Positions 22,038 to 30,571 of a DNA stretch of 43,008 nt are shown here, one piece after another. The stretch comes from a virus. The stretch covers positions 1-43,008 of the IMG/VR virus record IMGVR_UViG_3300021437_000036, one strand, 5' to 3'. Under the pieces are notes generated by a model that had not been told where the DNA came from, ran no database searches, and saw only the letters and a program-made list of their open reading frames with translations. The translations under genes were made by a program, and so were the position numbers. The stretch's first letter is position 1, and the number at the start of each line of letters is the position of its first letter.

Positions 22038-22469
22038 ATGTATGAATACTCACAGATAGTAAACTCAGTTCCAGGAATTCCTGGACCTCCCGGCCCGCAG
22101 GGCCCTCCCTCTACTATAGCAGAGAGATTAATTAAGACTTATGCAGCTTCAGAGCCTATTTCAGCTATGAAATTGGTGTATCTTACCAGCCCTACAGAAG
22201 TAGGGGTTGGAAGCTCTACTACGTATGAAAAAGCGTTAATTGCAGGGGTTGCTCTAAATGCAGCAAGTACTGGGCAAGACGTAGAAGTCCTTATGTTTGG
22301 ATTAGTTGCGGATGCAGTCTTTTCTTATTCTGTAAATGAGGTATTATTTCTAAGTAGCTCTGGTTCTATTACCAATGTCGCTCCAGTTACAGGATATAGT
22401 GTAATTATAGGAAAAGGCCTTGGTGCTGGAAACGGATTTATTAAAATATCAGAAACAGTAACCTTATAA
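22038..22469 (+). CDS. Virion decoration or fibre protein with collagen-like tract
   Basis: 143 residues. Residues 11-25 carry VPGIPGPPGPQGPPS, five Gly-X-Y triplets that can trimerise. The rest, with KLVYLTSPTEVGVGSSTTYE then ALIAGVALNAASTGQDVEVL, has the hallmark of small beta-rich proteins that sit on phage heads or fibres (a DUF2190-like signal, from memory). Gene follows directly on its neighbour with GGGGT as ribosome site. Confidence 0.65.
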   Translation: MYEYSQIVNSVPGIPGPPGPQGPPSTIAERLIKTYAASEPISAMKLVYLTSPTEVGVGSSTTYEKALIAGVALNAASTGQDVEVLMFGLVADAVFSYSVNEVLFLSSSGSITNVAPVTGYSVIIGKGLGAGNGFIKISETVTL

Positions 22470-22479
22470 AGGAAATATT

Positions 22480-22989
22480 ATGGCTCAAAAACCAATTCAA
22501 TTAGTAAACGGAAAATTAACACAAGTTGAAGCAACTGTCGTCTCTGCTGGTGCGGGTGATGCTGGCGAGGTTGTAGCTTTAGGCTCTGACGGTAGACTTG
22601 ATACTTCGGTTATGCCTGTTGGTATTGGACCAGACACAAAGGTTTTAGTTGCCAGCGAAAACATTGGCGCAGGTAAATATGTAAATATTTGGGATGATGC
22701 AGGAACTGCAAAAGCTCGCTTGGCCGATAACTCAAACAGCCGAGATGCTCATGGCTTTTTGAAAGATGCAGTTTTATCTGGCGCAAACGCTCTTGTTTAT
22801 TTTGAAGGTGCAAACGATGACTTGTCGGCTTTGACTCCAGGCTCACGTTATTACCTTGCAACAGCGGGCGGGGTTACAGCAACTCCACCAACTTTTGCGG
22901 GCGGCGCAACTATCAGTCAGTTTTTGGGCGTTGCTATCAGCGCTACTGAGGTGAACACCGATATTGATGACTGCGTGATTTTAGCATAA
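22480..22989 (+). CDS. Head or tail decoration protein, 169 residues
   Basis: AAAGGA before ATG. Starts KPIQLVNGKLTQVEATVVS, the short capping segment seen in several proteins of this region, then AGEVVALGSDGRLDTSVMPV and a globular domain resembling the preceding gene's (TKVLVASENIGAGKYVNIWD with ALTPGSRYYLATAGGVTA). Likely a paralogous surface protein. Base composition here is more GC-rich (GGC, GCG) than in surrounding genes. Confidence 0.6.
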   Translation: MAQKPIQLVNGKLTQVEATVVSAGAGDAGEVVALGSDGRLDTSVMPVGIGPDTKVLVASENIGAGKYVNIWDDAGTAKARLADNSNSRDAHGFLKDAVLSGANALVYFEGANDDLSALTPGSRYYLATAGGVTATPPTFAGGATISQFLGVAISATEVNTDIDDCVILA

Positions 22990-23252
22990 TGATTCACAAA
23001 CCGCTTGTTTTAGACAATGGTAAAATCAGTCAGTTGCCCGCTGGAGACTCAATCAGCGGCGCAACTGGGACTGCTAATTTGCCAGAATATACAAGCGACC
23101 CTGTATCACCAAGCTCCGGTGATACTTGGGTTTTAAAAACGACAGCGGGCGCACCAATTGGCTTGCTGTTGGCTTTGACAACGGCTGGAAGTTCTTACAA
23201 GTTGAGTTTTAAGACTATTTCAGGTGCAGTTGTAAGAACAAATTTAACGTGA
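22989..23252 (+). CDS. Short virion protein with shared N-terminal segment
   Basis: 87 residues, beginning KPLVLDNGKISQLPAGDSIS, a variant of the N-terminal segment of the previous protein. A beta-rich module (GDTWVLKTTAGAPIG, YKLSFKTISGAVV) follows. It overlaps the previous stop by one base (TAATG) without a clear ribosome site, suggesting coupled translation. Probably a fibre tip, collar or cap. Confidence 0.6.
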   Translation: MIHKPLVLDNGKISQLPAGDSISGATGTANLPEYTSDPVSPSSGDTWVLKTTAGAPIGLLLALTTAGSSYKLSFKTISGAVVRTNLT

Positions 23253-23260
23253 GGTGATGT

Positions 23261-25195
23261 ATGGATAACATTAACGTAACACCAGGCACAGGAAGCACTA
23301 TTGCTGCTGACGATGTAGGGGGTGTCTTACATCAGAGAGTTAAGTTAACTCTAGGCGCAGACGGTACTAGCGATGGAGATGTCTCATCATCTAATCCTCT
23401 ACCTATTGACAGCGCAGAGCTTACCTCTATTGATGGAAAGCTTACCTCTAAAGCACTCTCTGCGTCTATCGTAGGTACTGACACAGGCATTGTTACTCAC
23501 GCAGTTATCCATGGTCTAACCACTGGTGGTGGTGGTGGCTATGTAGATGTTAAAGTTAACCCATCGGGAGCTTTAACAACAGAGGCTACAGTAATTAGCT
23601 CAGCACTTCCGACAGGTGCAGCTACAGAAACTACATTAGCTGCTATCAATACCAAGACTCCTGCTCTTGGCCAGACTACTATGGCAGCATCACAGCCTGT
23701 AGTTATCGCATCTAACCAGACTGCTGTGCCAGTTTCAGCGGCCTCTTTACCATTGCCTTCGGGTGCTGGAACGTCAGCAAACCAAGCCACAATGATTACA
23801 GCTTTAAACAGTATTGTTACTAATACAGCCTCAGCGATAAACGACACGACCGCAACGGGAACAATTACCGCATTAAATGGCGCGGTTTCAGTTAACTCAC
23901 AAGGTGCTTATACAACTGCAATTACAGTTTCAGGCACTTGGGTTGGAACTTTGTCTTTTGAATCGCAAAATCCTGGTGGAAATTGGATTGCAGTCCCAGC
24001 TTATCTAGTCACTTCGACTTTGCCTTACAGTCCAGCTTTCACAACAACCGCAAATGGCACTTTCCTTATCACTGGCGGCGGTTACCTGAACACAAGAGTC
24101 AGAGCGTCGGCGTTTACTTCGGGAACTATTCAAGTCGATTTGGACGCATCTTTAGCTCAACAGACGGTATTCTCTGGGCAGCTTGGATCGTGGGCAGTTA
24201 AAGACTTAGACTCTTCTGGAACTGCTATCACTGGATTGAATTACTCAGGCACTAAGAACGCATGGTCAGTGGCTCAGACATCTACTGACTTCGTAGCATC
24301 TACTATTAACTCATCGACTGTACAATTAGCTGCTAGTGCTACCTTTGCAGGTACGGTAGAGAACGCTTTTAACCAACAAAACTATTCTATTTTGCTAGTG
24401 TCAGATCAACCAATGACTCTCAATATTTTTCAATATATTGACGGCGCAGGGGCTAAAATTGCTCAACAATCGACTTTTACGATTGCTGCAAATACTCCGT
24501 TTGCAAGGTCTGGAGTTATCAACGGTAACTTTATTAAAGTTTCAGTGCAAAACACTGGAGCTTCAACCACTACAACTTTTCAACTCGATACAGCTTACGG
24601 AACAATTGCGCCAGCAACGGTTTTAAACAATGGTCCGATTGCGATAAATGAAATAAACGGAACTGCTACAAGCTACTCACTCGGGTTGCCAGTTAACGTC
24701 CTTGAAACTCCAAAGGCTACTTATTCAGCGGCTTCATTGGGATTGGTAGCGGCAAACACTGCAACTGATATTTTCACAATTTACGGTTCAGCAACAAAGA
24801 CCGTTAAAGTTCAAAGAATTGTGTTTACAGCAACGCAGACAACGGCTGCGGTAAGGGATGTTCTTTTAATTAAACGCTCAACGGCAAACACTGCGGGAAC
24901 TTCAACAGCTCCAACTAAAATACCAAATGATTCAACTTCTGCGGCGGCAACGGCAACGGTTTTGGCTTACACCGCAAACCCAACAACTGGTACAGCGGTT
25001 GGAACGATTTATTGCGAAAAAGTAAATATCAGCACAACAGCACTTGGCGGCAGTAAATTAGATTTGAATTTCACTGATATTTGGGGTCAGCCGATTGTGT
25101 TAAGAGGAACAGGCGAAGGCCTTTGCGTTAACCTTAACTCAATTACTTCAGCCGGTAACTTAATCAATATTACAGTCTTTTGGACTGAGGAGTAA
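23261..25195 (+). CDS. Tail or adsorption fibre protein, 644 residues
   Basis: GAGGTGATGT before ATG. N-terminal region ADDVGGVLHQRVKLTLGADG is a connector segment I recall from other phage fibres. The rest is Ser/Thr/Ala-rich beta structure with few charged residues. Base composition shifts within the gene: N-terminal part and about 24181-24360 use ATG-rich A/T-ending codons, while about 23840-24180 and 24380-25190 use many GGC, GCG and ACG codons, a sign of module exchange. Receptor binding is likely but not shown. Confidence 0.7.
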   Translation: MDNINVTPGTGSTIAADDVGGVLHQRVKLTLGADGTSDGDVSSSNPLPIDSAELTSIDGKLTSKALSASIVGTDTGIVTHAVIHGLTTGGGGGYVDVKVNPSGALTTEATVISSALPTGAATETTLAAINTKTPALGQTTMAASQPVVIASNQTAVPVSAASLPLPSGAGTSANQATMITALNSIVTNTASAINDTTATGTITALNGAVSVNSQGAYTTAITVSGTWVGTLSFESQNPGGNWIAVPAYLVTSTLPYSPAFTTTANGTFLITGGGYLNTRVRASAFTSGTIQVDLDASLAQQTVFSGQLGSWAVKDLDSSGTAITGLNYSGTKNAWSVAQTSTDFVASTINSSTVQLAASATFAGTVENAFNQQNYSILLVSDQPMTLNIFQYIDGAGAKIAQQSTFTIAANTPFARSGVINGNFIKVSVQNTGASTTTTFQLDTAYGTIAPATVLNNGPIAINEINGTATSYSLGLPVNVLETPKATYSAASLGLVAANTATDIFTIYGSATKTVKVQRIVFTATQTTAAVRDVLLIKRSTANTAGTSTAPTKIPNDSTSAAATATVLAYTANPTTGTAVGTIYCEKVNISTTALGGSKLDLNFTDIWGQPIVLRGTGEGLCVNLNSITSAGNLINITVFWTEE

Positions 25196-25196
25196 T

Positions 25197-25601
25197 ATGC
25201 AGGGCTCAACATTTAATCCAATCAGTATTAAGGATTTTGAGAAGTCGAAACTATCTACAGCTAATACAGGTATCATAGGTACGGCCTTAGCTGGTCAGAA
25301 TACTAACGTTGATTTTACTCTAACAGATGACTGCTTAATGACTGGTCTACAAGTACTAGCTAAAGGATCAATTTTTGGAGATAAAATAACGCTTCAAGTG
25401 GTACATCCCGTAGCAGGGGTTATGAGTGAGTTTGGCACTAACATTAACGTGCCAGAGGTTGATGAAAAGAAGATCGACGAGAAGACAGAATACCCGGCCA
25501 AGATACCTGCTGGTTTAATCATCAGGCTAATCTATACTTCAACTGGCGCTACAGATGTTTACGTAGCAGTTAACTACAGACTACATAAGGTGCTAGTGTG
25601 A
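25197..25601 (+). CDS. Beta-rich virion protein, 134 residues
   Basis: GGAG before ATG, one base after the previous stop. Strand-rich: NVDFTLTDDCLMTGLQVLA, DKITLQVVHPVAGVMSEF, then GLIIRLIYTSTGATDVYVAV. Resembles a jelly-roll tail accessory domain. No catalytic motif. Confidence 0.55.
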   Translation: MQGSTFNPISIKDFEKSKLSTANTGIIGTALAGQNTNVDFTLTDDCLMTGLQVLAKGSIFGDKITLQVVHPVAGVMSEFGTNINVPEVDEKKIDEKTEYPAKIPAGLIIRLIYTSTGATDVYVAVNYRLHKVLV

Positions 25602-26092
25602 GGTTTAAAATCCTCCTGGCTAGACCAAGGAAGTGGAAACCCGGATCATGGCTCATTATGAAAGTTCAGGGGCTTCCCTTTTCTCACTGTGCTATTCAGT
25701 TAATGGATGGGTATGTACGCGAGTCCGTCTGGCCAGAGGCCAGACGTATCTCCGAGCTAGAGTGGCGTAGCCACTATCGTATTGTCGAACAATACGAATA
25801 CGTCATAGCTGAGTCCAAGTATTGCAATCTCAGAGATGTTTTGCAAGAATATATGGGAACGAAATATTCCATATTGCAATTAGCGATAATTGCACTTGGC
25901 CAGACTATTAAGCCGCTAGAAAAGTTGCTTGGAAAAGTGATCTGGAATGGCAAGAAAAGGCTTATATGCACAGAACTTGGGCTAATAGCCTTGGAGACAG
26001 CCTTAGATTATAAGCCGAATGAAGAGCAGGATATGTTTGATCTTGTCGATATTCGGGTAGCTGCAAAGGAGATTTCTAATGGCATTAGGTGA
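25598..26092 (+). CDS. Permuted papain-fold (YiiX/NlpC-P60-like) peptidase candidate
   Basis: 164 residues from GTG overlapping the previous stop. His30 in GLPFSHCAIQLMDG precedes Cys124 in RLICTELGLIAL, the reversed order (His before Cys) of permuted papain-like enzymes; GTKYSI and a helix lie between. Such proteins cleave peptide or ester bonds, in phages perhaps cell-wall or virion components. It sits among tail genes, so it may be virion-associated or help the host entry. No signal peptide. Activity is inferred from motif order. Confidence 0.65.
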   Translation: MRFKILLARPRKWKPGSWLIMKVQGLPFSHCAIQLMDGYVRESVWPEARRISELEWRSHYRIVEQYEYVIAESKYCNLRDVLQEYMGTKYSILQLAIIALGQTIKPLEKLLGKVIWNGKKRLICTELGLIALETALDYKPNEEQDMFDLVDIRVAAKEISNGIR

Positions 26093-26315
26093 TAATAAAG
26101 CAAGAGAACTAGCAGCCCCAATGGGCGAAGAGGCCGTAAAAACCTACTCAGTTTATGACGGGGCAAATAGACTTATCGAATTTTACGTAGCAATTACAAA
26201 TGCAGAGAACAACACTATTTGCCACGTTACCAAATACGCATACGATGGGGTTACTAATAGAGTACAGAAGACAAAGGAAGACTTTGCCACCTGGAACTCT
26301 AGCTGGGACATTTAA
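26079..26315 (+). CDS. Small virion-module protein, 78 residues
   Basis: GGAGA before ATG, overlapping the previous end by 14 bases. Beta-rich core (KTYSVYDGANRLIEFYVAIT) and YAYDGVTNRVQKTKEDF. Similar small proteins precede tail fibres in other phages. No family name. Confidence 0.55.
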   Translation: MALGDNKARELAAPMGEEAVKTYSVYDGANRLIEFYVAITNAENNTICHVTKYAYDGVTNRVQKTKEDFATWNSSWDI

Positions 26316-26328
26316 TAGGGAGCACTAG

Positions 26329-29112
26329 ATGAGTTTTTTAGAAAAGCCTAGGTGGGCAATTTTCGGCAAGCAACAGCACCCTTTGGCCCACGATCTTTCT
26401 GATATGTACTATGCAAATCCAAGGCTTCCAAATGGGATGACGAATCCTTCGGATGTTTTGGACTACATCATTTCAGTTTTATATCCGAACTACATTGGAA
26501 CCTATGCAACGCCAGCAGCGTTGCCTGTGTCTCCTGCGGCAAACAGTTACGCTATCGTAACTGATGACGGGGATGGGAAATCAGCGGGATACGTATATCA
26601 GTCTTTGGATGGAGTAAGCCAGTGGATGAAGCGATATGATGTCGACTGGTCAATGGACAATATTCTTGCTGAGACGGTTAACCGCACTCAGTATATGTAT
26701 GTCCATAAGTACGGGATGTCAGATAAAGATTCATCTGGAACAGAGATAACCGGGATATTAGCCGGGCAAACTATCTTTGGGGGTGACAAGGTAAATCAAA
26801 ATTTAATTCTAAACGCCAACTCATTTGATGATAGCGGATATATTGTATCTGCAAATGGATTAATTCCTCTTGTAGATAATACTTTTTCATTAGGCATTAG
26901 CGGTAAGGCATGGATGGATTTTTATACATCTACTGCTTTTATTGGACAACTTTCCATTTCTACAGATGAGATTACTTCTAATACTGGACAGGTTAGTTTT
27001 ACAGGTGCGAATCTAGTATCTGTAAATGATATTACTGCAAATTCGTTAAATTTTCCCACAATTTCATTTACTGAGACTGATCTTATAAAGATCGGTGCAA
27101 ACTCTACGTTTACTATTTCTGCCATGTATGCAAATAGCAACTTAGCTTTGCAGGCAACTAATGGCGTAAGAATTAATAAGTTATTGGTAGACCAAAATAT
27201 TTCTGGGTATAGCAATATTCTAATTGAGTCTTTAAATGCAGCTAATCCCAAAATTACCTCGTCTACAGGGACTACTCAGTTTGCCGGAAATATTTTAGTT
27301 GGCTCTACGGTATCTGCATCTCAAGTTAGCTCTACTACATCTGCTTTTTCCACAAGAGTTGTAACTCCAGAAGTTAGGGCTGATGTAGCTGATTTAACCC
27401 TACGCTCTGATAATGGGTATGTTGTTCTTAACGCAGTAACAGCATCTCTAGGAATTAATCTAAACATTGCTGGGTCCCCTAAGGTATCCGTTACAAGCTC
27501 ATTAACACAGCTAAATTCCACTGTAACTCAAGTAGGTGGAATTCTACAGACAGATAGAATAGAGAAAGCTGGAACTGCTGCGACAAATTTACTATTTGAG
27601 GCGGGACACCTTACTTCTGGAAGAATTTTTAGACCCTCAACTGACAACTCACTAGATTTAGGTACAGCGGCATTAAGATGGGCGAAAGCCTATATTTCAA
27701 ACGGCATCTCTGACGGAACTAATACCATTACTACAGCAACTCTAATGTCTTTAAAGGACATAAATACCGGGGTTGCTACTAATATGGCATTATTCTGGGA
27801 TGGAACTAAGTGGGCTCCAAGCTACGCTGATTTGGAAGTCGATCACCATAACATTTCAAACCTAACTACGGGGGATGATCACACTCAATACTTATTACTT
27901 GCGGGAAGATCCGGTGGCCAGACACTATACGGCGGGACAGGATCTGGGGATAACTTATTCCTAGATAGCACATCAAATGCTACAAAAGGGAAAATATTTG
28001 TTACCTCACATTTAGTTCCGTTGTCTGCGTCAACTTATGACTTAGGAAATGCTGGTTATAAGTGGCGTGATATTACTATGACCGGGCAGTTGCTGGGGGC
28101 ACGTTTAGAAAACGTAACGGCTCCATCATTCTCTGCATCTACCGTTGGACGCGTATATTGGAATACATCTACTGGAAAGCTGCAGGTAGATACAGGTATT
28201 TCTATCTTAGACATTGGCCCTGGGCTAACAAACCCCATGACTACTGGCGGGGATTTAATTTATGGGGGTTCTTCTGGAACTCCTACGAGACTTGCTAACG
28301 GAACGCTAGGTCAGTTCTTGCAATCAAACGGATCTACAGTAGCTCCGTCTTGGGCATCGCTTCCAGTAGCGGGAGCTACTACGCAGGTTATTTTTAACAA
28401 CGCTGGAGCATACGCAGGAAGCTCTAGCTTAGTATGGGATAACACTAACTTTAGATTAGGGATTGGGGCAGCAGCGTCTACATCTATCCATATCCAGCAA
28501 GCTACTGCCGAGGTTAGAGCTGAATCTACAACTAACTCAAACGCTTCAATCTTTAGCTTTAGCGCAAAAGATTCTGCGGGAACTGCTCGAACGGCAAAGA
28601 TTTCCTACACAAATAGCACTACGACAACAAGTCAGTCTTTAGTATTGGCTATCGATACGGTAGATAAGCTAAAGATTTTCTCCGGTGGATTGCTAACTAT
28701 GATCGGGGCGCATAACCCTACGGGAGCCACTACTCTAAATAGCTCAAGCCCAAGTTTTTACTCAGGTACATATACTCCGACATTTACTGCTGTTAATGCT
28801 ATCGCAGCTAATACTATGTATGCCATGCAATATATGAGAGTAGGAAGCGTAGTAACTGTATCGGGTAAAGTAGATATTACTCCTACTGGAGCAGCTACCG
28901 TTTCATTTAATATAACTGTGCCTGTAGCTGCAGCTAACTTTACTAATAACCAGCAAGCTGCTGGAGCAGGTACTTTTGAAAACGGGGTTAACGCTTATAT
29001 CGTAGTAAGAATGACTGGGGACGTCGGTACGTCAGCTATGCGGGTTGCATTTATAGCTCCAAGCAATACTGCGGGTACAATATTTTTAACATTTACTTAT
29101 CAGGTGGTATAA
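26329..29112 (+). CDS. Tail fibre, 927 residues, with repeated LG-W modules
   Basis: GGGAG before ATG. The N-terminus (WAIFGKQQHPLAHDLSD and SDVLDYIISVLYPNYIG) is a likely virion anchor. Three copies of a module ending in LGxxxxxW occur: NTFSLGISGKAWMDFY, NSLDLGTAALRWAKAY and STYDLGNAGYKWRDIT. A segment with DDHTQYLLLAGRSGGQTLYG is shared with many marine-type phage fibres. The C-terminal 120 residues form a separate beta domain (FTAVNAIAANTMYAMQYMRV), the probable receptor end. A trimer is expected. Confidence 0.8.
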   Translation: MSFLEKPRWAIFGKQQHPLAHDLSDMYYANPRLPNGMTNPSDVLDYIISVLYPNYIGTYATPAALPVSPAANSYAIVTDDGDGKSAGYVYQSLDGVSQWMKRYDVDWSMDNILAETVNRTQYMYVHKYGMSDKDSSGTEITGILAGQTIFGGDKVNQNLILNANSFDDSGYIVSANGLIPLVDNTFSLGISGKAWMDFYTSTAFIGQLSISTDEITSNTGQVSFTGANLVSVNDITANSLNFPTISFTETDLIKIGANSTFTISAMYANSNLALQATNGVRINKLLVDQNISGYSNILIESLNAANPKITSSTGTTQFAGNILVGSTVSASQVSSTTSAFSTRVVTPEVRADVADLTLRSDNGYVVLNAVTASLGINLNIAGSPKVSVTSSLTQLNSTVTQVGGILQTDRIEKAGTAATNLLFEAGHLTSGRIFRPSTDNSLDLGTAALRWAKAYISNGISDGTNTITTATLMSLKDINTGVATNMALFWDGTKWAPSYADLEVDHHNISNLTTGDDHTQYLLLAGRSGGQTLYGGTGSGDNLFLDSTSNATKGKIFVTSHLVPLSASTYDLGNAGYKWRDITMTGQLLGARLENVTAPSFSASTVGRVYWNTSTGKLQVDTGISILDIGPGLTNPMTTGGDLIYGGSSGTPTRLANGTLGQFLQSNGSTVAPSWASLPVAGATTQVIFNNAGAYAGSSSLVWDNTNFRLGIGAAASTSIHIQQATAEVRAESTTNSNASIFSFSAKDSAGTARTAKISYTNSTTTTSQSLVLAIDTVDKLKIFSGGLLTMIGAHNPTGATTLNSSSPSFYSGTYTPTFTAVNAIAANTMYAMQYMRVGSVVTVSGKVDITPTGAATVSFNITVPVAAANFTNNQQAAGAGTFENGVNAYIVVRMTGDVGTSAMRVAFIAPSNTAGTIFLTFTYQVV

Positions 29113-29113
29113 T

Positions 29114-29572
29114 ATGATTTTCTGTAAAAAGGTAGACGGAGTATTTTACTGCAGGGAAGAACAAGCTGAGGGGTCTAAACCTGTTAGTATTACGGGGGAA
29201 ATAGTATACCAAGCTCTAGTGGATAATGGTACTGAGTGGGTCCACGATTCAGACTTACTATCATTACATGTTACCGCTAAAGCTAAAGCAGACGCCCTCC
29301 AAAAGCGCAAAGAATGGCAGGAATTTGGCCTAGGTCTTCTTGCGGAGATTGTAGAGCTAAACTCCGCAAAAATTGCGGCAGGTGCTCTAACTATCCCGCA
29401 GCTACAAGCAATGCCAACGGATACAACTCTTTCGGCTATCAAAGACCTTTTAATCTTAGGGGACCTAAAGGGAGCTAAGGCTGCTATCGCAGCCTACACT
29501 GGCGTATATTACACTACAGAGGACAAAACGGCTTTAGCTTATAAACTAGCCCAAAAAATAGCGGGGGCTTAG
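29114..29572 (+). CDS. Fibre-adjacent protein, possible assembly helper
   Basis: 152 residues, AGGTGG before ATG. N-terminus CKKVDGVFYCREEQ, then a helical body with LQKRKEWQEFGLGLLAEIVE and a final helix DKTALAYKLAQKIAG. Its position right after the fibre fits a fibre chaperone or baseplate accessory. No family recognised. Confidence 0.55.
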   Translation: MIFCKKVDGVFYCREEQAEGSKPVSITGEIVYQALVDNGTEWVHDSDLLSLHVTAKAKADALQKRKEWQEFGLGLLAEIVELNSAKIAAGALTIPQLQAMPTDTTLSAIKDLLILGDLKGAKAAIAAYTGVYYTTEDKTALAYKLAQKIAGA

Positions 29573-29781
29573 TGAAAACCATAGGTTTTAGAGACATAAT
29601 TGAATTTTTAGTTATCCCTCTTCTAACCCTAGCTGTTTACATTTTGTGGGATATGAATAAAAATATAGGTACGTTAAACCTTCAAGTAGGCGTGATTATA
29701 TCCGAACGAAGTGTTGATAGGGAAACAATTAAAGACCACGAATCCCGAATCAGGATTCTTGAGTTAAAAGGGAGTAAGTAA
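29572..29781 (+). CDS. Holin-like small membrane protein, 69 residues
   Basis: GTG start with GGGGG before it. One membrane helix (IIEFLVIPLLTLAVYILW) near the N-terminus and a charged helical tail (ERSVDRETIKDHESRIRILE). Length and layout resemble T7-type class II holins. It lies just before the spanin-like pair, which supports a lysis role; sequence alone does not prove it. Confidence 0.55.
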   Translation: MKTIGFRDIIEFLVIPLLTLAVYILWDMNKNIGTLNLQVGVIISERSVDRETIKDHESRIRILELKGSK

Positions 29782-30014
29782 TGGACGCAGTAGCAGTAAA
29801 AAAAGAAGCACTTAAGCAAGTAGAACTTTTGCTTGAAAAAGCAGTGGAAGCTGGAAAAGTGGAAGAGCTAGTAAACCTTGTAAAGGTTGAAGTAGAAAAA
29901 GCTATCCCAGGAACAGTTGACGATATGGTGATTGAATTGGTTGTACCAAAGCTAATCCCTGTTCTAAAAGCTGCTCTTTTGGCTCAAATCGAAAAGATTT
30001 CTGAGGAAGTATAG
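29781..30014 (+). CDS. Helical repeat-like protein, 77 residues
   Basis: GGGAG before ATG. Nearly all helix with Val/Glu/Lys periodicity: EALKQVELLLEKAVEAGKVE then LVNLVKVEVEKAIPGTVDD and LVVPKLIPVLKAALLAQ. Amphipathic, possibly membrane-peripheral. No family recognised; lies in the lysis-like group. Confidence 0.6.
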   Translation: MDAVAVKKEALKQVELLLEKAVEAGKVEELVNLVKVEVEKAIPGTVDDMVIELVVPKLIPVLKAALLAQIEKISEEV

Positions 30015-30151
30015 TGGTTAAAAAGGTAGGATCTCAGTACAAAGTGATATCGCATACAAGCGGTAAGAGTATGGGGTCCTACCCATCTAAAGCGCAGGCG
30101 TGGAAACGCCTAGCGCAGATTAAATACTTTGCTAAGAAAAAAGGTAAGTAA
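30014..30151 (+). CDS. 45-residue basic protein of a common phage type
   Basis: GTG at 30014 shares its first base with the previous stop; its own TAA overlaps the next ATG. Sequence MVKKVGSQYKVISHTSGKSM then GSYPSKAQAWKRLAQIKYF and a Lys-rich end. This small strand-turn-helix protein (KKVG...SHTSGK...YPSKAQA...QIKYF) recurs in tailed phages, function unknown. Confidence 0.75.
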   Translation: MVKKVGSQYKVISHTSGKSMGSYPSKAQAWKRLAQIKYFAKKKGK

Positions 30152-30372
30152 TGCTTATTTTTAAAACACTTTTTATGTGGGTTTTGGAATATGTTGTTAA
30201 GTTTTTTACAGCGAAAGCTGTTGCCAAAAAAGCTGAACAAGATAGGCTAAAAGACTCAGGGGAAGCCGTAGATGCTTTGAAAAAAGCAAAGGAAAGAGGG
30301 GCAGATGAGCAAGAGATTATTGACCGCGAGCTTGATGTGCTTAACGGCCACCGTCCTAATGGGAGCCACTAG
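30151..30372 (+). CDS. Inner spanin-like protein
   Basis: 73 residues, AAGGT before ATG. N-terminal membrane helix (FKTLFMWVLEYVVKFFTA) followed by a charged coiled coil (KKAEQDRLKDSGEAVDALKK). The lipoprotein gene at 30305 begins inside it in another frame, the classical Rz/Rz1 spanin arrangement. It would connect the inner membrane to the outer-membrane lipoprotein and help disrupt the outer membrane. Confidence 0.6.
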   Translation: MLIFKTLFMWVLEYVVKFFTAKAVAKKAEQDRLKDSGEAVDALKKAKERGADEQEIIDRELDVLNGHRPNGSH

Positions 30373-30571
30373 CTGCGGCACTATGCCGTACTTCAATGTA
30401 AAAATCTTGGACTTTCCCAGAGCTACAGCTCGGGACTACGATATGGTTAACCGAAAAACACTTGAATTTAAATTTAAACAAAGATCCCCGATCCAATCAG
30501 CAGACGGCTATATTTGTGTAAGCCCCGAGGATTGGAACACGATTCGGGAGTCTTTTGTGGGTGGTAAGTAA
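30305..30571 (+). CDS. Outer spanin-like lipoprotein
   Basis: 88 residues with GAGGGG before ATG. Signal peptide MSKRLLTASLMCLTATVLM then GATSC, an acceptable lipobox with Cys24. The mature part is beta-rich with FNVKILDFPRATARDYDM. It overlaps the inner-spanin-like gene by 68 bases and the nozzle gene by one. Alternatively it is a plain lipoprotein. Confidence 0.65.
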   Translation: MSKRLLTASLMCLTATVLMGATSCGTMPYFNVKILDFPRATARDYDMVNRKTLEFKFKQRSPIQSADGYICVSPEDWNTIRESFVGGK

